From Symbiodinium natans (Eukaryota > Sar > Dinophyceae > Suessiales > Symbiodiniaceae): a DNA stretch of 62,000 nucleotides. The notes beneath the pieces were generated by a model. It saw only the letters and a list, made by a program, of their open reading frames with translations. It was not told the origin of the DNA and made no database searches. The stretch lies in the NCBI GenBank assembly GCA_905221605.1, contig CAJNDS010002140.1, positions 390,001 to 452,000 of the forward strand, in the 5' to 3' direction. A program made the translations under genes and the position numbers. Each line of letters starts with the position of its first letter. Position 1 is the first letter of the stretch. This document shows positions 1 through 10,334 of the stretch, piece after piece.

Positions 1-242
1 GCATCCTAATCCCTAGGCCCGAAACCCAAAACCCTAAACCCGAAACCCGAAATCCTAAACCCTAAGCCCCAAACCCCAACCCCTGCAGCCCGCAGGGTGG
101 CCAAAGCAAAGCAGGCTATCGGCTGTGGAAGCCCCTAAGCCCACCTGCCATAGACATTTTGACGGCCTTGAGCCGTGCTTTCCACCTTTAAGGGATTAAA
201 TAGGTTTAGGGTTCAGGGTTCAGGGTTCAGGGTTCAGGGTTT
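1..242. repeat. Degenerate telomere-like repeat at the window edge
   Basis: Degenerate CCCTAAA/CCCGAAA units fill about 1-90, and a TTTAGGG/TTCAGGG run lies at 191-242. Between them (91-180) is non-repetitive sequence with no recognised coding match. This is probably intron of the epimerase gene that follows. Confidence 0.7.
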
Positions 243-249
243 CGCTGAG

Positions 250-964
250 GCACAAACCCCTACGGCTGGACAAAGTTCATGATTGAGCAGGTGCTCGTCT
301 TGCTCGCTGTGAAACCACATCGGAACCCGCATCTTGAAAAACCCTACCCTAACCGTAAACCCTAAACCCTAAACCCTAAACCCTAAACCCTAAACCCTAA
401 ACCCTAAACCCTAAACCCTAAACCCTAAACCCTAAACCCTAAACCCTAAACCCTAAACCCTAAACCCTACAAAGCCCTCACCCTCAAGCCCCAAACCCTT
501 GGACCTGACGACAGATCCTCCGAGACTTTGCCGTGGCCAATCCTACCTTTCCAGCCTCTTAACTCAAGGATGATTGATTTGGGGGTGTAGGGTTTAGGGG
601 TTTAGGGGTTTAGGGGTTTAGGGGTTTAGGGTTTTAGGGTTTTAGGGTTTTAGGGGTTTAGGATCCCCTTGTAATAAGGACCCCAGTAAGGTATCCCTAA
701 TATCGTAACCCCCCATCATATTGAAACAGTGCGGTTTAATTAGGGTTTCGACTTTGGGCCTGCGTTGAGGGTTCGGGTTTAGGGTTTAGGGTTTAGGGTG
801 TAGGGTGTAGGGTGTAGGGTTTCGGGTTTCGGGTTTAGGGTTTAGGGTTTAGGGTGAAGGTGCAGGGGTCCGCTGAACCAAGATGCTCGAACCCCACTCA
901 AACCACACGATTTTCCCGAGATCTCCATCCTGCGCTATTTCAACCCCGTGGGAGCACACCCGCC
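250..964 (+). CDS. galE: UDP-glucose 4-epimerase (GalE), three internal exons of a longer gene
   Basis: GalE interconverts UDP-glucose and UDP-galactose with bound NAD in the cytosolic Leloir pathway. Three small exons are visible. Exon 250-290 encodes TNPYGWTKFMIEQ, which contains the YxxxK catalytic Tyr and Lys of extended SDR enzymes. Exon 515-553 encodes ILRDFAVANPTFP. Exon 921-964 encodes ISILRYFNPVGAHP, a near-invariant GalE block. All junctions keep phase: exon 1 ends before GTGCTC, exon 2 starts after ACAG and ends before a GC donor, and exon 3 starts after CGAG and ends before GTGTTT. Introns 1 and 2 (291-514 and 554-920) hold CCCTAAA and TTTAGGG arrays. About 40 residues align without gaps to the family from memory. 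The N-terminal Rossmann part would lie left of the window. I did not find the downstream exons (expected next: SGxIGEDP). Confidence 0.82.
340..472. repeat. CCCTAAA array inside galE intron 1
   Basis: A nearly perfect run of about 17 CCCTAAA units between two epimerase exons, with a few variant units at the left end. Confidence 0.95.
583..857. repeat. TTTAGGG arrays inside galE intron 2
   Basis: Two G-rich runs, 583-662 (partly TTTAGGGG variants) and 772-857. A family A-like half element (about 663-711, AGTAAGGTATCCCTAATATCG) lies between them. The whole stretch separates epimerase exons 2 and 3. Confidence 0.9.
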
Positions 965-1379
965 GTGTTTGGGGTTTGGGCTTGTTGGAGTGAGGAGTGA
1001 GTGAGTGGACGGCCTGGGGTGCACTCCGGCCAACGGAAACGTTCCCTCCCGCCATCTCTTCCCCCCTCCGCTTGCGTCATTGGGGAGGTCCGGCAAGAGT
1101 TCGACGCTCCGAGCCCCTCAATTCGAGCTGGGAAAAACGCCACCCGAACCTCCATGGGCCCGCCCCCCCAAGCCGGGCGGCTTGGGTTGGATTTGGGCAC
1201 TTAGGCAAGACAGCCCACTTCACAGGAACAGAAACTCTTCCCCTTGCGATCCCTCACAAAGGTACTAAGCTGGGGGCATTGGCTCGGAGACAGGGCTTGG
1301 GATGCGGGGTGGTCGTACCAAACACGCACACACGCACCGGCAGCAAGACTAAGGGAAAAAGCAAGTTCAGCTAATCCCC
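965..1379. other. Unassigned GC-rich sequence before the assembly gap
   Basis: No recognisable coding block. The open frames here overlap one another and show no family motif. It may be galE intron, since the gene should continue to the right. Confidence 0.4.
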
Positions 1380-1479
1380 NNNNNNNNNNNNNNNNNNNNN
1401 NNNNNNNNNNNNNNNNNNNNNNNNNNNNNNNNNNNNNNNNNNNNNNNNNNNNNNNNNNNNNNNNNNNNNNNNNNNNNNN
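1380..1479. other. Assembly gap of exactly 100 N
   Basis: One hundred consecutive N, the conventional placeholder for a gap of unknown size. It abuts a microsatellite, the likely reason assembly failed. Confidence 0.99.
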
Positions 1480-2317
<838 letters not shown>

Positions 2318-3785
2318 CTAGCAGCTTGCTGGGGGCAGGCGTGGATCGCCATGGCGGCTGCTGCCATCGTTTTGGTGGCCACAGCACGCGAAGCTTTTGT
2401 GACCGCGTGGCGCCCGGCATCAGCTACTTTACAACTCCTTCGCAGTGGCTGTCAGTCGCTGTGTACTCATTAACCCTAAACCCTAAACCCTAAACCCTAA
2501 ACCCTAAACCCTAAACCCTAAACCCTAAACCCCAAGCTTCTTTGTGTTGTCTTTCTGCCAAGATATGTCAGGCCGCGCCACCGCTGAAGTCAGTCCAGTT
2601 GGGCCAGTCCATGTGCGCTTCTTAGACTTCTAGCTTTGGGATGCCTTCTCTACTATTTGCTTAAGAAGCCCCTCCCTCCAAAGGGTTTAGTGTTTAGGGT
2701 TTTGGGTTTTGGGTTTAGGGATAACATGAACAGTCTTCCTTATAAGGGCCATACAGAGATTATGATTTGATATTTTTTCTTTCGGGGGGGTTCGTAAGCA
2801 AATGGTAGTCCTGAGTCTTACACGCAACTGCGACAGCGACTTGCAAGAGAGCCAAGCACCAGCACCGTTGGCAGCGATCGAGTGATGAACAAACGCTGGT
2901 CGTTGTTACATATCTGAGCCCTACCATCCTAACGGCCCCAGGATTGCCAGCCGCTCCACTTCAGCCAACATGAGGACGGCACAGCAGGTGATAGGTTTGT
3001 GTTTTTTTTCCGACTGTGAAGCCTGCAATGTGTTGGAATATCTCGACTCTGCCCATCTAGGCTTCCGAATCGTGAGTTTGGGATTCTTTGGGCCCTTTGA
3101 CAAACCCCTAATCCCCACACCCTGCAGCGCGCGGGTCTAGACCATGCAGCTACACTACTGACTGCACCTCATTGCACGCCTTTGCAGCCCCTGCCATGCT
3201 CATCTCTGGTAAGAAATCGGAGATTAGGTTCTTTTAGGGTTTAGGCTCCCGCCTAAAATCCTGGAGCTCCAATGCTCTGCCCAAAGCAAAGCCTCGCTGG
3301 CCTTCTCTGACTTGCTCCTGAGAGTCATGGCCAGGACATCCAACAATGGACAGGCCCGTGATCAGCGTTATTTCGTTTAGTGGTGACCCTCTCCATGTCC
3401 GATCACACCAACAGCCTACCGCAGACCATTAGCACTTTTTCAATCGTTCGCAACAAAATCGTTGTCTCACCCTTCATGTTGCTGCTTCGAATCTCTTCCA
3501 AGGGGCTCGAGCCATTTTCGCATAATCCCGCCTTGGTCCATCTAAGTACCCTGAGTCCCAGTGTCATTCATCACATGTACTCTGAACCCGCCCTCCCCAT
3601 ACCAACCACAGAAATTCTGAACAGTCCTCAGGTCCATAGTACTCCATGTTCTGCAAAGCAACATGATGTTCTGAGGTCTAGACCCACAGCCTTGTTCTCC
3701 TCATCTGCTCAACCGTTCACGAAACAACAAAGAATGGGGGCACCGGAGCCTGTTTTGCAACGGTTCTTTTCCTAGGTAGGATGAG

Positions 3786-3888
3786 GGGGACCCTTAAAAG
3801 GGGACCCTTCTTCACCCCTCTTCTGGCTCTCTTTAACAGGGACCTTCTTGAGAGGGTCTATATCTCCAAGGGTCCCCCTAATTGTAAC
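3786..3888. repeat. Short element with GGGGGACCCTT inverted ends
   Basis: GGGGGACCCTT near 3786 is mirrored by AAGGGTCCCCC near 3876. The layout resembles the other small foldback elements of the window. I saw no clear target duplication. Confidence 0.5.
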
Positions 3889-4635
3889 TCCTATCGGTGC
3901 TCGACTACGTGTCTCCTCTGGTCGGATCTCGCTCACTGCGGTGGTGCTGCGTTTTCCTCCATCAAAGCCTTCCGAAACCCTCCTGTAGCCGGTGGCAACG
4001 GTGATTGAGTCAAAGAGTCACTAGGAATACACCCTAAACCCTAAACCCTAAACCCTAAACCCTAAACCCTAAACCCTAAACCCTAAACCCCAAACCCTTA
4101 TTGGGTTTAAGTGTACAACTTCCTGTTTGAAGACAATCTTCACAGGGCTTTTAAGGGTCCAACCTAGGTCCACGGAGTGCATGGTTTCGGGTTCCGTGGC
4201 TTTCGGAGCTTCCTGCTGCCTTCGCTAAGCCAGGCGGATCTGATCTTCCGCGCAGGTGCTGCAACTGCGTTGCTTTGTGCGGGGGCCGAGGCTCTGAGGT
4301 TATCCCTTCCTCAACCCTAAACCTTAAGAAACCCCGAGTCTAAGGTTTGAACCATGGGCCTTTAGGGTGGTCCCTTACCCTTGTTGATAGAGATCCGAAG
4401 TATGGGCCCGTATGGTATGTAGTGTTTCACAAAGGACTCAAATTTCAGGGCCCATACTTCTCAACCCTGCCTCACCCTTCTGTACCATCCTGTAGGCCCT
4501 AAAAGCTTAAGATCTTGAAGCCCTAAGGCCTAAACCCTAAAACTGCCTTGAAAGCCCCATAACCCCCAAAGCCTCTGAAACCTTCAAGCCCAACCTCACC
4601 CGCCCCCCCCCCTTTCACAAACCCTCAAACTTGGG

Positions 4636-4706
4636 ATCCCCCCTTATATACTAACAGTCCTTTATAGGGATTAGAGTACCGGAAAGGGCTGTTAGTATAA
4701 GGGGGA
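4636..4706. repeat. 71-bp imperfect palindrome
   Basis: CCCCCTTATATACTAACAG... on the left pairs with ...CTGTTAGTATAAGGGGG on the right around a short loop. It lies between degenerate CCCTAAA arrays. Confidence 0.6.
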
Positions 4707-4935
4707 AAGTCCCAACCCCAAACCCTAGACCCAAAAACCAAGCCGAAAGCCCTAAGCCCTAAACCCTAAGCCCTGAAGCCTGAAGCCTAAAGCCTAAAGC
4801 CTAAACCCTTAACCCTAAACCCTAAACCCTAAACCCTAAACCCTCCTAAACCTCCCATTTGTCCCAGGCCTGGCCTTTGCCACGCGCACAGGCACGCCAA
4901 AGACTCGCGCATGGAGCCCCAGTCGCTTTTGCGCG

Positions 4936-5125
4936 GTTTAAGCGGGTTTAGGGTTTAGGGTTTAGGGTCTGGGGTTTAGGGTTTAGGGTTTAGGGTTTAG
5001 GGTTCGGCGTTTGGCGTTTAGGGTTTAGGGCTTAGAGCTTGGGGTTAAAGTTGAGGGCTTAGGGAAGTTTAGGGGGGGGGGGGGGGTTAGGGTTTAGCGT
5101 TTGGGGTTTAGGGTTTGGGGTTACT
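4936..5125. repeat. TTTAGGG array with poly-G interruption
   Basis: G-rich telomere-like units, many with one-base variants (TTTGGGG, TTCGGCG), with a run of G near 5080. It starts immediately after the GCGCGGTTTAAGCG segment. Confidence 0.9.
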
Positions 5126-5717
5126 CCAGAAGCAGTCGTGTTGTGGCACCCCCCCCTGCTACAGTCCTTAAAAGCGTTCTCATACCCCCCATTAGAATTT
5201 AGCCGTTGGACGCGCTTTCGGAAAGTGAGTCCCCTCAACCTCTAGAGTCTAAGTCCCTAAAGCCCTAAACGCAAAAGTCTTAACAGCCGATAAAGCCTCG
5301 TGCCCTAGAAAACCTCTTAGGGCCCCAAACCCCTCGGCACTAAGATCCTGCAAGCCTGAGTCCATTAAACCCAAAAAGCCCCCCAAACCCCACCCCAAAC
5401 CCTGATACGCCTAAACCCCTTCAAGCCCAAGAACAACCCCAAAACACACCCAAAGCCCTGGGGCCCTTAACCTAGAACCCCCAAAGCCCTGAACCCTAAA
5501 CCCTAAACCCTAAACCCTAACCCTAAACCCTAAACCCTAAACCCTAAACCCTAAACCCTGCAAACCCCAAGTTGCTGAACTCTACGTCGCTGGAGGCCTC
5601 CGTCCAGTGCAAGGCAGTGCTCATTCCGCACTCAATGCCGGCAGCGAGCCGAGGGTTTCAGGTTGTTTTGGGGTTCTAGGATTCAGAGAATTAAGGGTTT
5701 TGGGTGAAGGGTTAAGG

Positions 5718-5722
5718 GTTTG
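5718..5722. repeat. Left target-site duplication GTTTG
   Basis: GTTTG precedes the 5' LTR and recurs at 10335-10339 right after the 3' LTR, the 5-bp duplication expected of a copia-type integration. The target GTTTGATTTAGGG is telomere-like sequence. Confidence 0.85.
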
Positions 5723-6011
5723 TGTTGAAGCCTACTCCTGTACATGTCATCCTGTAGCAGTTGTACCATGTGTTTTTCCCAATGCTCTTGTAGGCCCAAG
5801 CCTTGAGCATGACATCATTTCAAGTATGTACAGCATTTCACATAGTTGTAGGTGCCAAGCCTAACCAAGTAGCACAAACTTTACTGGTTCTTGTTTCTGC
5901 GTGTAAAATCTCCGCCTCAGTGTGCGCCATGGCAGGGTTGGGTTTAGGCATAGGGGAACTAGCTACTCCACTTGTGCCTTCTGCTCAGCCTGCTGGTGGC
6001 TCACACCAGCA
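5723..6011 (+). repeat. 5' LTR (289 bp)
   Basis: Starts TGTTGAAGCC and ends ACCAGCA. It matches 10046-10334 with one visible difference (GGGTTGGG against GGGCTGGG). It contains ATG codons at 5803 and 5930 in the frame that continues into the element body, so translation may begin inside the LTR. Confidence 0.95.
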
Positions 6012-6390
6012 GGTTATGAGCCCAACGCAGGGCTACGGCACCGTGATGCCGCAATCATCCCAACCTCCCGGGAGGGATGGTTTGCAAGAGCGTATGCATT
6101 CCGCAACACCTGATGCACCCGCCGCCGGCATTGAGGGTGGTTTGGGTTTTGTGGATATGGCTGCGGGAAGGGCGCGTGCTAGTATAGACCCAGCAGAAGG
6201 CGTGCAGCATGCGTCGACCACCACTGAGGGTGGGACATTGCACGGTATGCCCCGAAGCATGCCACAAGCAGTGCAACCTCCGGACGGAAGTCCAGGACCA
6301 GAGGCCAACACCATCCTGCGTCAGGACACCTTGGGTGACGACCGTCAGGTTACAGACCAAGGTGGTGACAGGGGTTTGGGGGGCAGATGA
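5803..6390 (+). CDS. First open frame of the non-autonomous element, N-terminal gag leader
   Basis: Encodes a Gly/Ala/Pro/Gln-rich leader with no recognised fold. The frame is open from ATG 5803, but ATG 5930 (in GCCATGGCA, a strong Kozak-like context) gives MAGLGLGIGELATPL and is the better start. It corresponds in position to the ATG inside the LTR of the large copia element. The frame reads through the primer-binding site, giving QQVMSP, just as the large element reads QQEVMVA. It ends in TGA at 6388-6390, which overlaps the ATG of the next frame as ATGA. The GGGGTTTGGGGGG run just before is a likely indel site. Function beyond gag leader is unknown. Confidence 0.6.
   Translation: MSMTSFQVCTAFHIVVGAKPNQVAQTLLVLVSACKISASVCAMAGLGLGIGELATPLVPSAQPAGGSHQQVMSPTQGYGTVMPQSSQPPGRDGLQERMHSATPDAPAAGIEGGLGFVDMAAGRARASIDPAEGVQHASTTTEGGTLHGMPRSMPQAVQPPDGSPGPEANTILRQDTLGDDRQVTDQGGDRGLGGR
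6012..6023 (+). promoter_or_regulatory. Primer-binding site, half-tRNA-Met type
   Basis: GGTTATGAGCCC begins at the base after the 5' LTR. Its complement GGGCTCATAACC matches a tRNA-Met anticodon stem-loop, with CAT as the anticodon. Drosophila copia is known to prime on the 5' half of initiator tRNA-Met with a very similar GGTTATGGGCCC site. Confidence 0.8.
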
Positions 6391-7550
6391 GGGCTGAAGG
6401 GGGTTTGTGGCAGATTCCAGGAACTTCTCAGGTTTCAGGCGCTTTTGCCAGCACTGCAGGCCAAACGCCGCCCGGGAGGGTCGGGCAGGTGGCAGACACT
6501 CAAGGTCCTCAGGTTTCAGCCGCCGCTGCAGCTCCAGATGAGCAGCCCGCCACACGTGAGGTGCCAAGTTCCGTAGTGGATGCACTGGTTTTAGGGGTGC
6601 AGCAGCTGCAAAGCTTGCAAGCTCAGCAGCTCAAGGTCAAAGGTGACGATGCCCCTGAAGCAGTGAAACCAGGCATCACAACGCTGCCCAAACTTGTTGC
6701 CCCTAACCCGTCAGGTGGTTCTTTGGAGTTCCAGGATTGGCTTGAGTTGGTCACCGGATTGATGACAGACTTGTCGGATTCGTCGCAGCTTTGGTGGACA
6801 AGCGTCTTGCAGTTGGCGCGTGATGCCTTTGCCTGTTGGAGCACTTCGTCCCCCGTGGAGCGGTTGAGAGTGGCCCCGGATGACAGGACGGAGATTGTTG
6901 AGGGCAAGTGGTCGCGTGTGAATGCCAGGGCATGTGCCATGTTGTTGGAGTCGTTGGACGCGTCCGTCAAAGCAGACATTATAGCACGCAGGGCAACGCA
7001 AAACGCAGCGCACATCATGTACCGCTTGCACACGATTTACCAGCCAGGTGGAACCAGCGAGCGTGATCTGATACTCAGGAACTTGCACGACCCACCGCCG
7101 TTTGAGGACGTGGCAGCCGGAGTGAGTCTGTTGAGATCGTGGGGTCGTTGGCATCGCCGTTGTTTGGAGTGTGGTATGGTTGCCCCGGATCCTTCGATTT
7201 TGGCCCGTGGGTTGACTACTGTGACTGCCCAGCACATAGCCGAAAACGCAGATGTCCAGTTCCGGACCCAGTGCGTGCGCAGCGCGTTGCACATTGATCT
7301 GCGCCCATCGGGAGATGAGGTTCTGGATTACCACAACCACCTGTTGGCTGAGTTTGAAACCATGGCTGGGGGGATAGATGCAAGGAAGGTAGATCCCAAT
7401 CCCAAGGTCCAGGTGTTGAATGCAGCCGCCGACGCATCAGGTGGTGGAAACCGACCTTCCGGGAAAGGCGCTGGGGGAGGCGGGGCAAGTTCTTCCTCAC
7501 TGTCAAAGGGTGTAGAAGTGGGCCCAAGTGCAAATTTGCCCACAACATGA
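6387..7550 (+). CDS. Gag core of the non-autonomous element
   Basis: 387 residues. Residues about 110-330 form the gag-like domain (FQDWLELVTGLMTDLSDSSQ, LRVAPDDRTEIVEGKW, YQPGGTSERD), colinear with LQDWLEVAATVL, LQIAPKG and FQPGGSAERQ of the large element. Gag assembles the particle that packages element RNA. The last ~25 codons are probably out of frame: the frame that continues into the next ORF encodes GCRSGPKCKFAHN over the same bases, the second half of the CCCH finger seen in the large element. A one-base indel in the G-rich stretch 7470-7486 would explain this. The ORF ends in ATGA at 7547-7550. Confidence 0.75.
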   Translation: MRAEGGLWQIPGTSQVSGAFASTAGQTPPGRVGQVADTQGPQVSAAAAAPDEQPATREVPSSVVDALVLGVQQLQSLQAQQLKVKGDDAPEAVKPGITTLPKLVAPNPSGGSLEFQDWLELVTGLMTDLSDSSQLWWTSVLQLARDAFACWSTSSPVERLRVAPDDRTEIVEGKWSRVNARACAMLLESLDASVKADIIARRATQNAAHIMYRLHTIYQPGGTSERDLILRNLHDPPPFEDVAAGVSLLRSWGRWHRRCLECGMVAPDPSILARGLTTVTAQHIAENADVQFRTQCVRSALHIDLRPSGDEVLDYHNHLLAEFETMAGGIDARKVDPNPKVQVLNAAADASGGGNRPSGKGAGGGGASSSSLSKGVEVGPSANLPTT

Positions 7551-9826
7551 GTGAACTCCCCAAAACTGAAAGGGACAAGAAGTGTTTGGCGTGCGGGTCA
7601 GAGGAGCATCGTGCAAGAGATTGCAAAGCTGGCAAGGCTAAGCAGGACTCAACGGCCCAACCGTCAACGCCAACACCTCAAGCAGCTGACCCCATTCGTG
7701 AGTCCGACTCAGCTGCCGTGTCATCCACTTCATCCGCGTCTCAACCCATTGTGCCTGCAACTCCGGTGAACGCGAGCATGGTCGAGTTCGTGCAAGAGGC
7801 GCTAAGGGCCATTAGGCAGGTAGAGGCCAACGAAAGGGCAGAAGTTTCAGTCAAAGCATCGGGAGGTGATGCGGCCCGGAATCCCTCTATGCAGAGCTTG
7901 ACGATCCACTGCCCCACGTGCGTCCCTACAAACTCGCCCAACAGTCAGCCTGAGGGTGTGAACGTGTTCGGTTTGGTAGATTCCGGCGCAACGCATCCTT
8001 TAAGACCAGCATCGTCACAGGAGGAGTGGCTCGAGGCAGAGCAGGTGGAGGTGGGTTTAGCGGGGGGCCACGCGTCACACATGCGCATCACCAAACACGG
8101 GGTGATACTCACGCCTCCCGGGAGGGATGGGCTGCCAGCTGCAATTGTGCCGTTGGGACAGCTCGTCACGCGGTTGGGTTACATGTTGAGTTGGACAACT
8201 GATGAGTGTTTCTTGCGTTCCCCTGAGGGTGAGCTCACCACGTTGAGGGTTCAGAACGGTTGCCCTGTGATTGAGCATGACGATAGGGCATTGACGCTAA
8301 TCGCTGAGTTAGAGGCTCAGCGTGAAAACGCACGCAGCACGTTTGCAAACCGTGCTGCAAACGAGGTCTCTTCAACCCTCGTCATAGCCAAAGCGCTTCA
8401 GGCCTTTGGCTTGCCCCTTGGAGGGCAGGATGAGCACGTAAGTCCAAGTCTGAAGCCAGGGTGGGGACATGGCATAAGTGCCCAAATGACCGCGCCCATT
8501 TGGCCAGGGCAAACCCCCCTTTTGGAGCCAAAAAAGGGGGTTTGTGGGACCCAAGTTTTGGATCCCAAAGTGTGCCTGCAGCAGTCCTCAACCGTTTGGC
8601 TCAGGTTGGACGCCGACGATGAGTGTGACGACAAACCCACACGATACCAGCTTGATGGTGATGGGGATTCAAGCGTCTATGATTTGGACTGGACTCGTCT
8701 GCCACTCTCGCCGCTCGGAAGAGATGGGCCTGCGCAGGTGCCAGGTCCACTGCCGTGTTGTCCGGGCAGGTGTAGTTTAGATGGTTTTGGTGGGTTTTGC
8801 GTGTCTGGGTTGCGTGAGGTCCAGCCAACAAACCGCCAGGACCTAGCCACCAGGCCAGGAGGAGAGCACGAAACCACAGTGCCCAGCAGTGTTGCAGTTC
8901 CAGCAACCTCCCCCCGGGAGGGCGGGACCCGCAACGCACGCCAACGTCTGCCGGCAAACCTCCTTTTTCAGCTGCTGTTATTGTGTCTGTTGTTGCTTGG
9001 CGTGCGTGGCGCAGTGTTTGCACCGTGCCCTGGTGTCCGGAACCCGCCCGCAGCAGCTGCTTCAGGCGCTCCAGTACCGTGCTGGGTCGAGGAGGAGCAG
9101 TGCGTTAGGTTGTGGGGTTTGAGCGGTGTCGTGCCGGAGCCTCCTGTCCAGGAGGAGTCCCAACAACCCCTTGCAGAACGTGTGCTGCTCACGACTGTGC
9201 GTTTAGCTGCAGCAGCAGATGGCCTTGTGAGAGCAGTTTGTTGGGGCATGCCAGGGGTTTACCTGTTCCGCAAACGTGATCATCCTGTTTGTGCGGTATT
9301 CATGCTGTTTGTCTTTTTGCAAGTCGTAGGTGCCGCCAGCCAGCAGGATGAAGAGCCCGAAGACATGTTGCTTCCAGTTCCCTTAGACGCCGACCTGATG
9401 CTTGCAGTTTGCATTTTCGGTATCGCGTTTTGTGCCATTGGTTTGTGGGAGTTTCTGAAGTGGGGTTTTGCCTTCTTGTCACGCAGAGCCTTCGGCGCGA
9501 GCAGTGTGTCGCTAAGCCCGCGAAAGGCACGCAAGCTGCAGCGTCTTCGGGACCGCACGGAGCAAGCAATCCGGGCAGAAATCTCTGAGAGGGAATCAGC
9601 GGCCAGTTCCTCACAGCGTCTTGCGACCGCTTCCGGGAGGAATGCGCCAGCTTCCACCAGGCAGGCCGATGAAGCAACTCGTTTCTTTGCAACGCCAGAG
9701 GGCAACAAGCTTCATCGCACCAAGGCCTGTTCCACACTTGCCCATTCGCGCAAGCTTGTCGTGTTTGAGGTCTGCCAGCAGTGCCACAGGAGCCAGGCAG
9801 ATTGCATACAGCATAGCGCACGTTAG
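7547..9826 (+). CDS. Protease and membrane segment of the non-autonomous element
   Basis: 759 residues from ATG 7547, but coding similarity in this frame starts upstream, near 7487. Order: CCHC knuckle CLACGSEEHRARDC (about residues 14-27); retropepsin-like aspartic protease with VDSGATH (about 145-151) and the following LAGGHASHM and IVPLGQLV blocks; about 200 residues of low similarity where integrase, RT and RNase H should be; hydrophobic segments LLFQLLLLCLLLLGV, FMLFVFLQVVGAA and LAVCIFGIAFCAIGLW; a basic helix KARKLQRLRDRTEQAIRAE, which matches RLRKLQRLEAATRRALEVE of the large element; and a C-terminal Cys/His cluster H-x4-C...CQQC. It carries structural functions but lacks the replication enzymes. 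The membrane segment shared by both elements is unusual for copia and its role is unknown. Confidence 0.75.
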   Translation: MSELPKTERDKKCLACGSEEHRARDCKAGKAKQDSTAQPSTPTPQAADPIRESDSAAVSSTSSASQPIVPATPVNASMVEFVQEALRAIRQVEANERAEVSVKASGGDAARNPSMQSLTIHCPTCVPTNSPNSQPEGVNVFGLVDSGATHPLRPASSQEEWLEAEQVEVGLAGGHASHMRITKHGVILTPPGRDGLPAAIVPLGQLVTRLGYMLSWTTDECFLRSPEGELTTLRVQNGCPVIEHDDRALTLIAELEAQRENARSTFANRAANEVSSTLVIAKALQAFGLPLGGQDEHVSPSLKPGWGHGISAQMTAPIWPGQTPLLEPKKGVCGTQVLDPKVCLQQSSTVWLRLDADDECDDKPTRYQLDGDGDSSVYDLDWTRLPLSPLGRDGPAQVPGPLPCCPGRCSLDGFGGFCVSGLREVQPTNRQDLATRPGGEHETTVPSSVAVPATSPREGGTRNARQRLPANLLFQLLLLCLLLLGVRGAVFAPCPGVRNPPAAAASGAPVPCWVEEEQCVRLWGLSGVVPEPPVQEESQQPLAERVLLTTVRLAAAADGLVRAVCWGMPGVYLFRKRDHPVCAVFMLFVFLQVVGAASQQDEEPEDMLLPVPLDADLMLAVCIFGIAFCAIGLWEFLKWGFAFLSRRAFGASSVSLSPRKARKLQRLRDRTEQAIRAEISERESAASSSQRLATASGRNAPASTRQADEATRFFATPEGNKLHRTKACSTLAHSRKLVVFEVCQQCHRSQADCIQHSAR

Positions 9827-10035
9827 GGCATCCACCGCCCTGACGGGTAGGTTGTGCACCCCATTGCGCAGTCCTACCAGCCGTGCTTTTCTTTTGCAAA
9901 GAGGTGCCTTGAGAGCCCTCACACTCTGAGGCCAGCCGGCCAGCTATAGCCTTTCCTTCGGTAGGAGCTTGTACCTCCTCCCGGAAGGGATGGACATGTA
10001 CAGGTTTGTTTGTCGCAATACCCTAGCGGTGTTGC

Positions 10036-10045
10036 GAAGGAGGAG
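10036..10045 (+). promoter_or_regulatory. Polypurine tract
   Basis: GAAGGAGGAG sits directly before the 3' LTR, where plus-strand priming occurs. The large copia element has GAGGAGGAG in the same place. Confidence 0.8.
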
Positions 10046-10334
10046 TGTTGAAGCCTACTCCTGTACATGTCATCCTGTAGCAGTTGTACCATGTGTTTTT
10101 CCCAATGCTCTTGTAGGCCCAAGCCTTGAGCATGACATCATTTCAAGTATGTACAGCATTTCACATAGTTGTAGGTGCCAAGCCTAACCAAGTAGCACAA
10201 ACTTTACTGGTTCTTGTTTCTGCGTGTAAAATCTCCGCCTCAGTGTGCGCCATGGCAGGGCTGGGTTTAGGCATAGGGGAACTAGCTACTCCACTTGTGC
10301 CTTCTGCTCAGCCTGCTGGTGGCTCACACCAGCA
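10046..10334 (+). repeat. 3' LTR (289 bp)
   Basis: Starts TGTTGAAGCC, ends ACCAGCA, and is followed by the GTTTG target duplication at 10335-10339. Confidence 0.95.

Larger units (their letters stand above)
2321..5566. other. Array-rich region without an identified gene
   Basis: Contains CCCTAAA arrays at 2471-2532, 4031-4100, 4735-4852 and 5480-5562, and TTTAGGG arrays at 4936-5125 with a G12-14 run near 5080. Two short inverted-repeat elements are described separately. Frames at 3380-3775 and 3781-4008 are open but match nothing I recognise. Most of this is probably intron or intergenic DNA. Confidence 0.5.
5723..10334 (+). mobile_element. Non-autonomous Ty1/copia-related LTR element, 4.6 kb
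   Basis: Complete element with 289-bp LTRs, TG...CA ends, a 5-bp GTTTG duplication, a primer-binding site abutting the 5' LTR and a purine tract abutting the 3' LTR. It encodes gag, zinc-finger, aspartic-protease and membrane/C-terminal segments related to the large copia element at 30962-40269. Integrase, reverse transcriptase and RNase H are absent: the protease region runs directly into the C-terminal membrane segment. It must use enzymes supplied in trans, possibly by a relative of the larger element. The LTRs differ at about one position, so insertion was recent. The reading frame is split in three. Confidence 0.92.

Noticed and set aside
1-860. Interpreting the left arrays as a true chromosome end
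   Set aside because: galE exons lie between them and equal arrays occur across the whole window.
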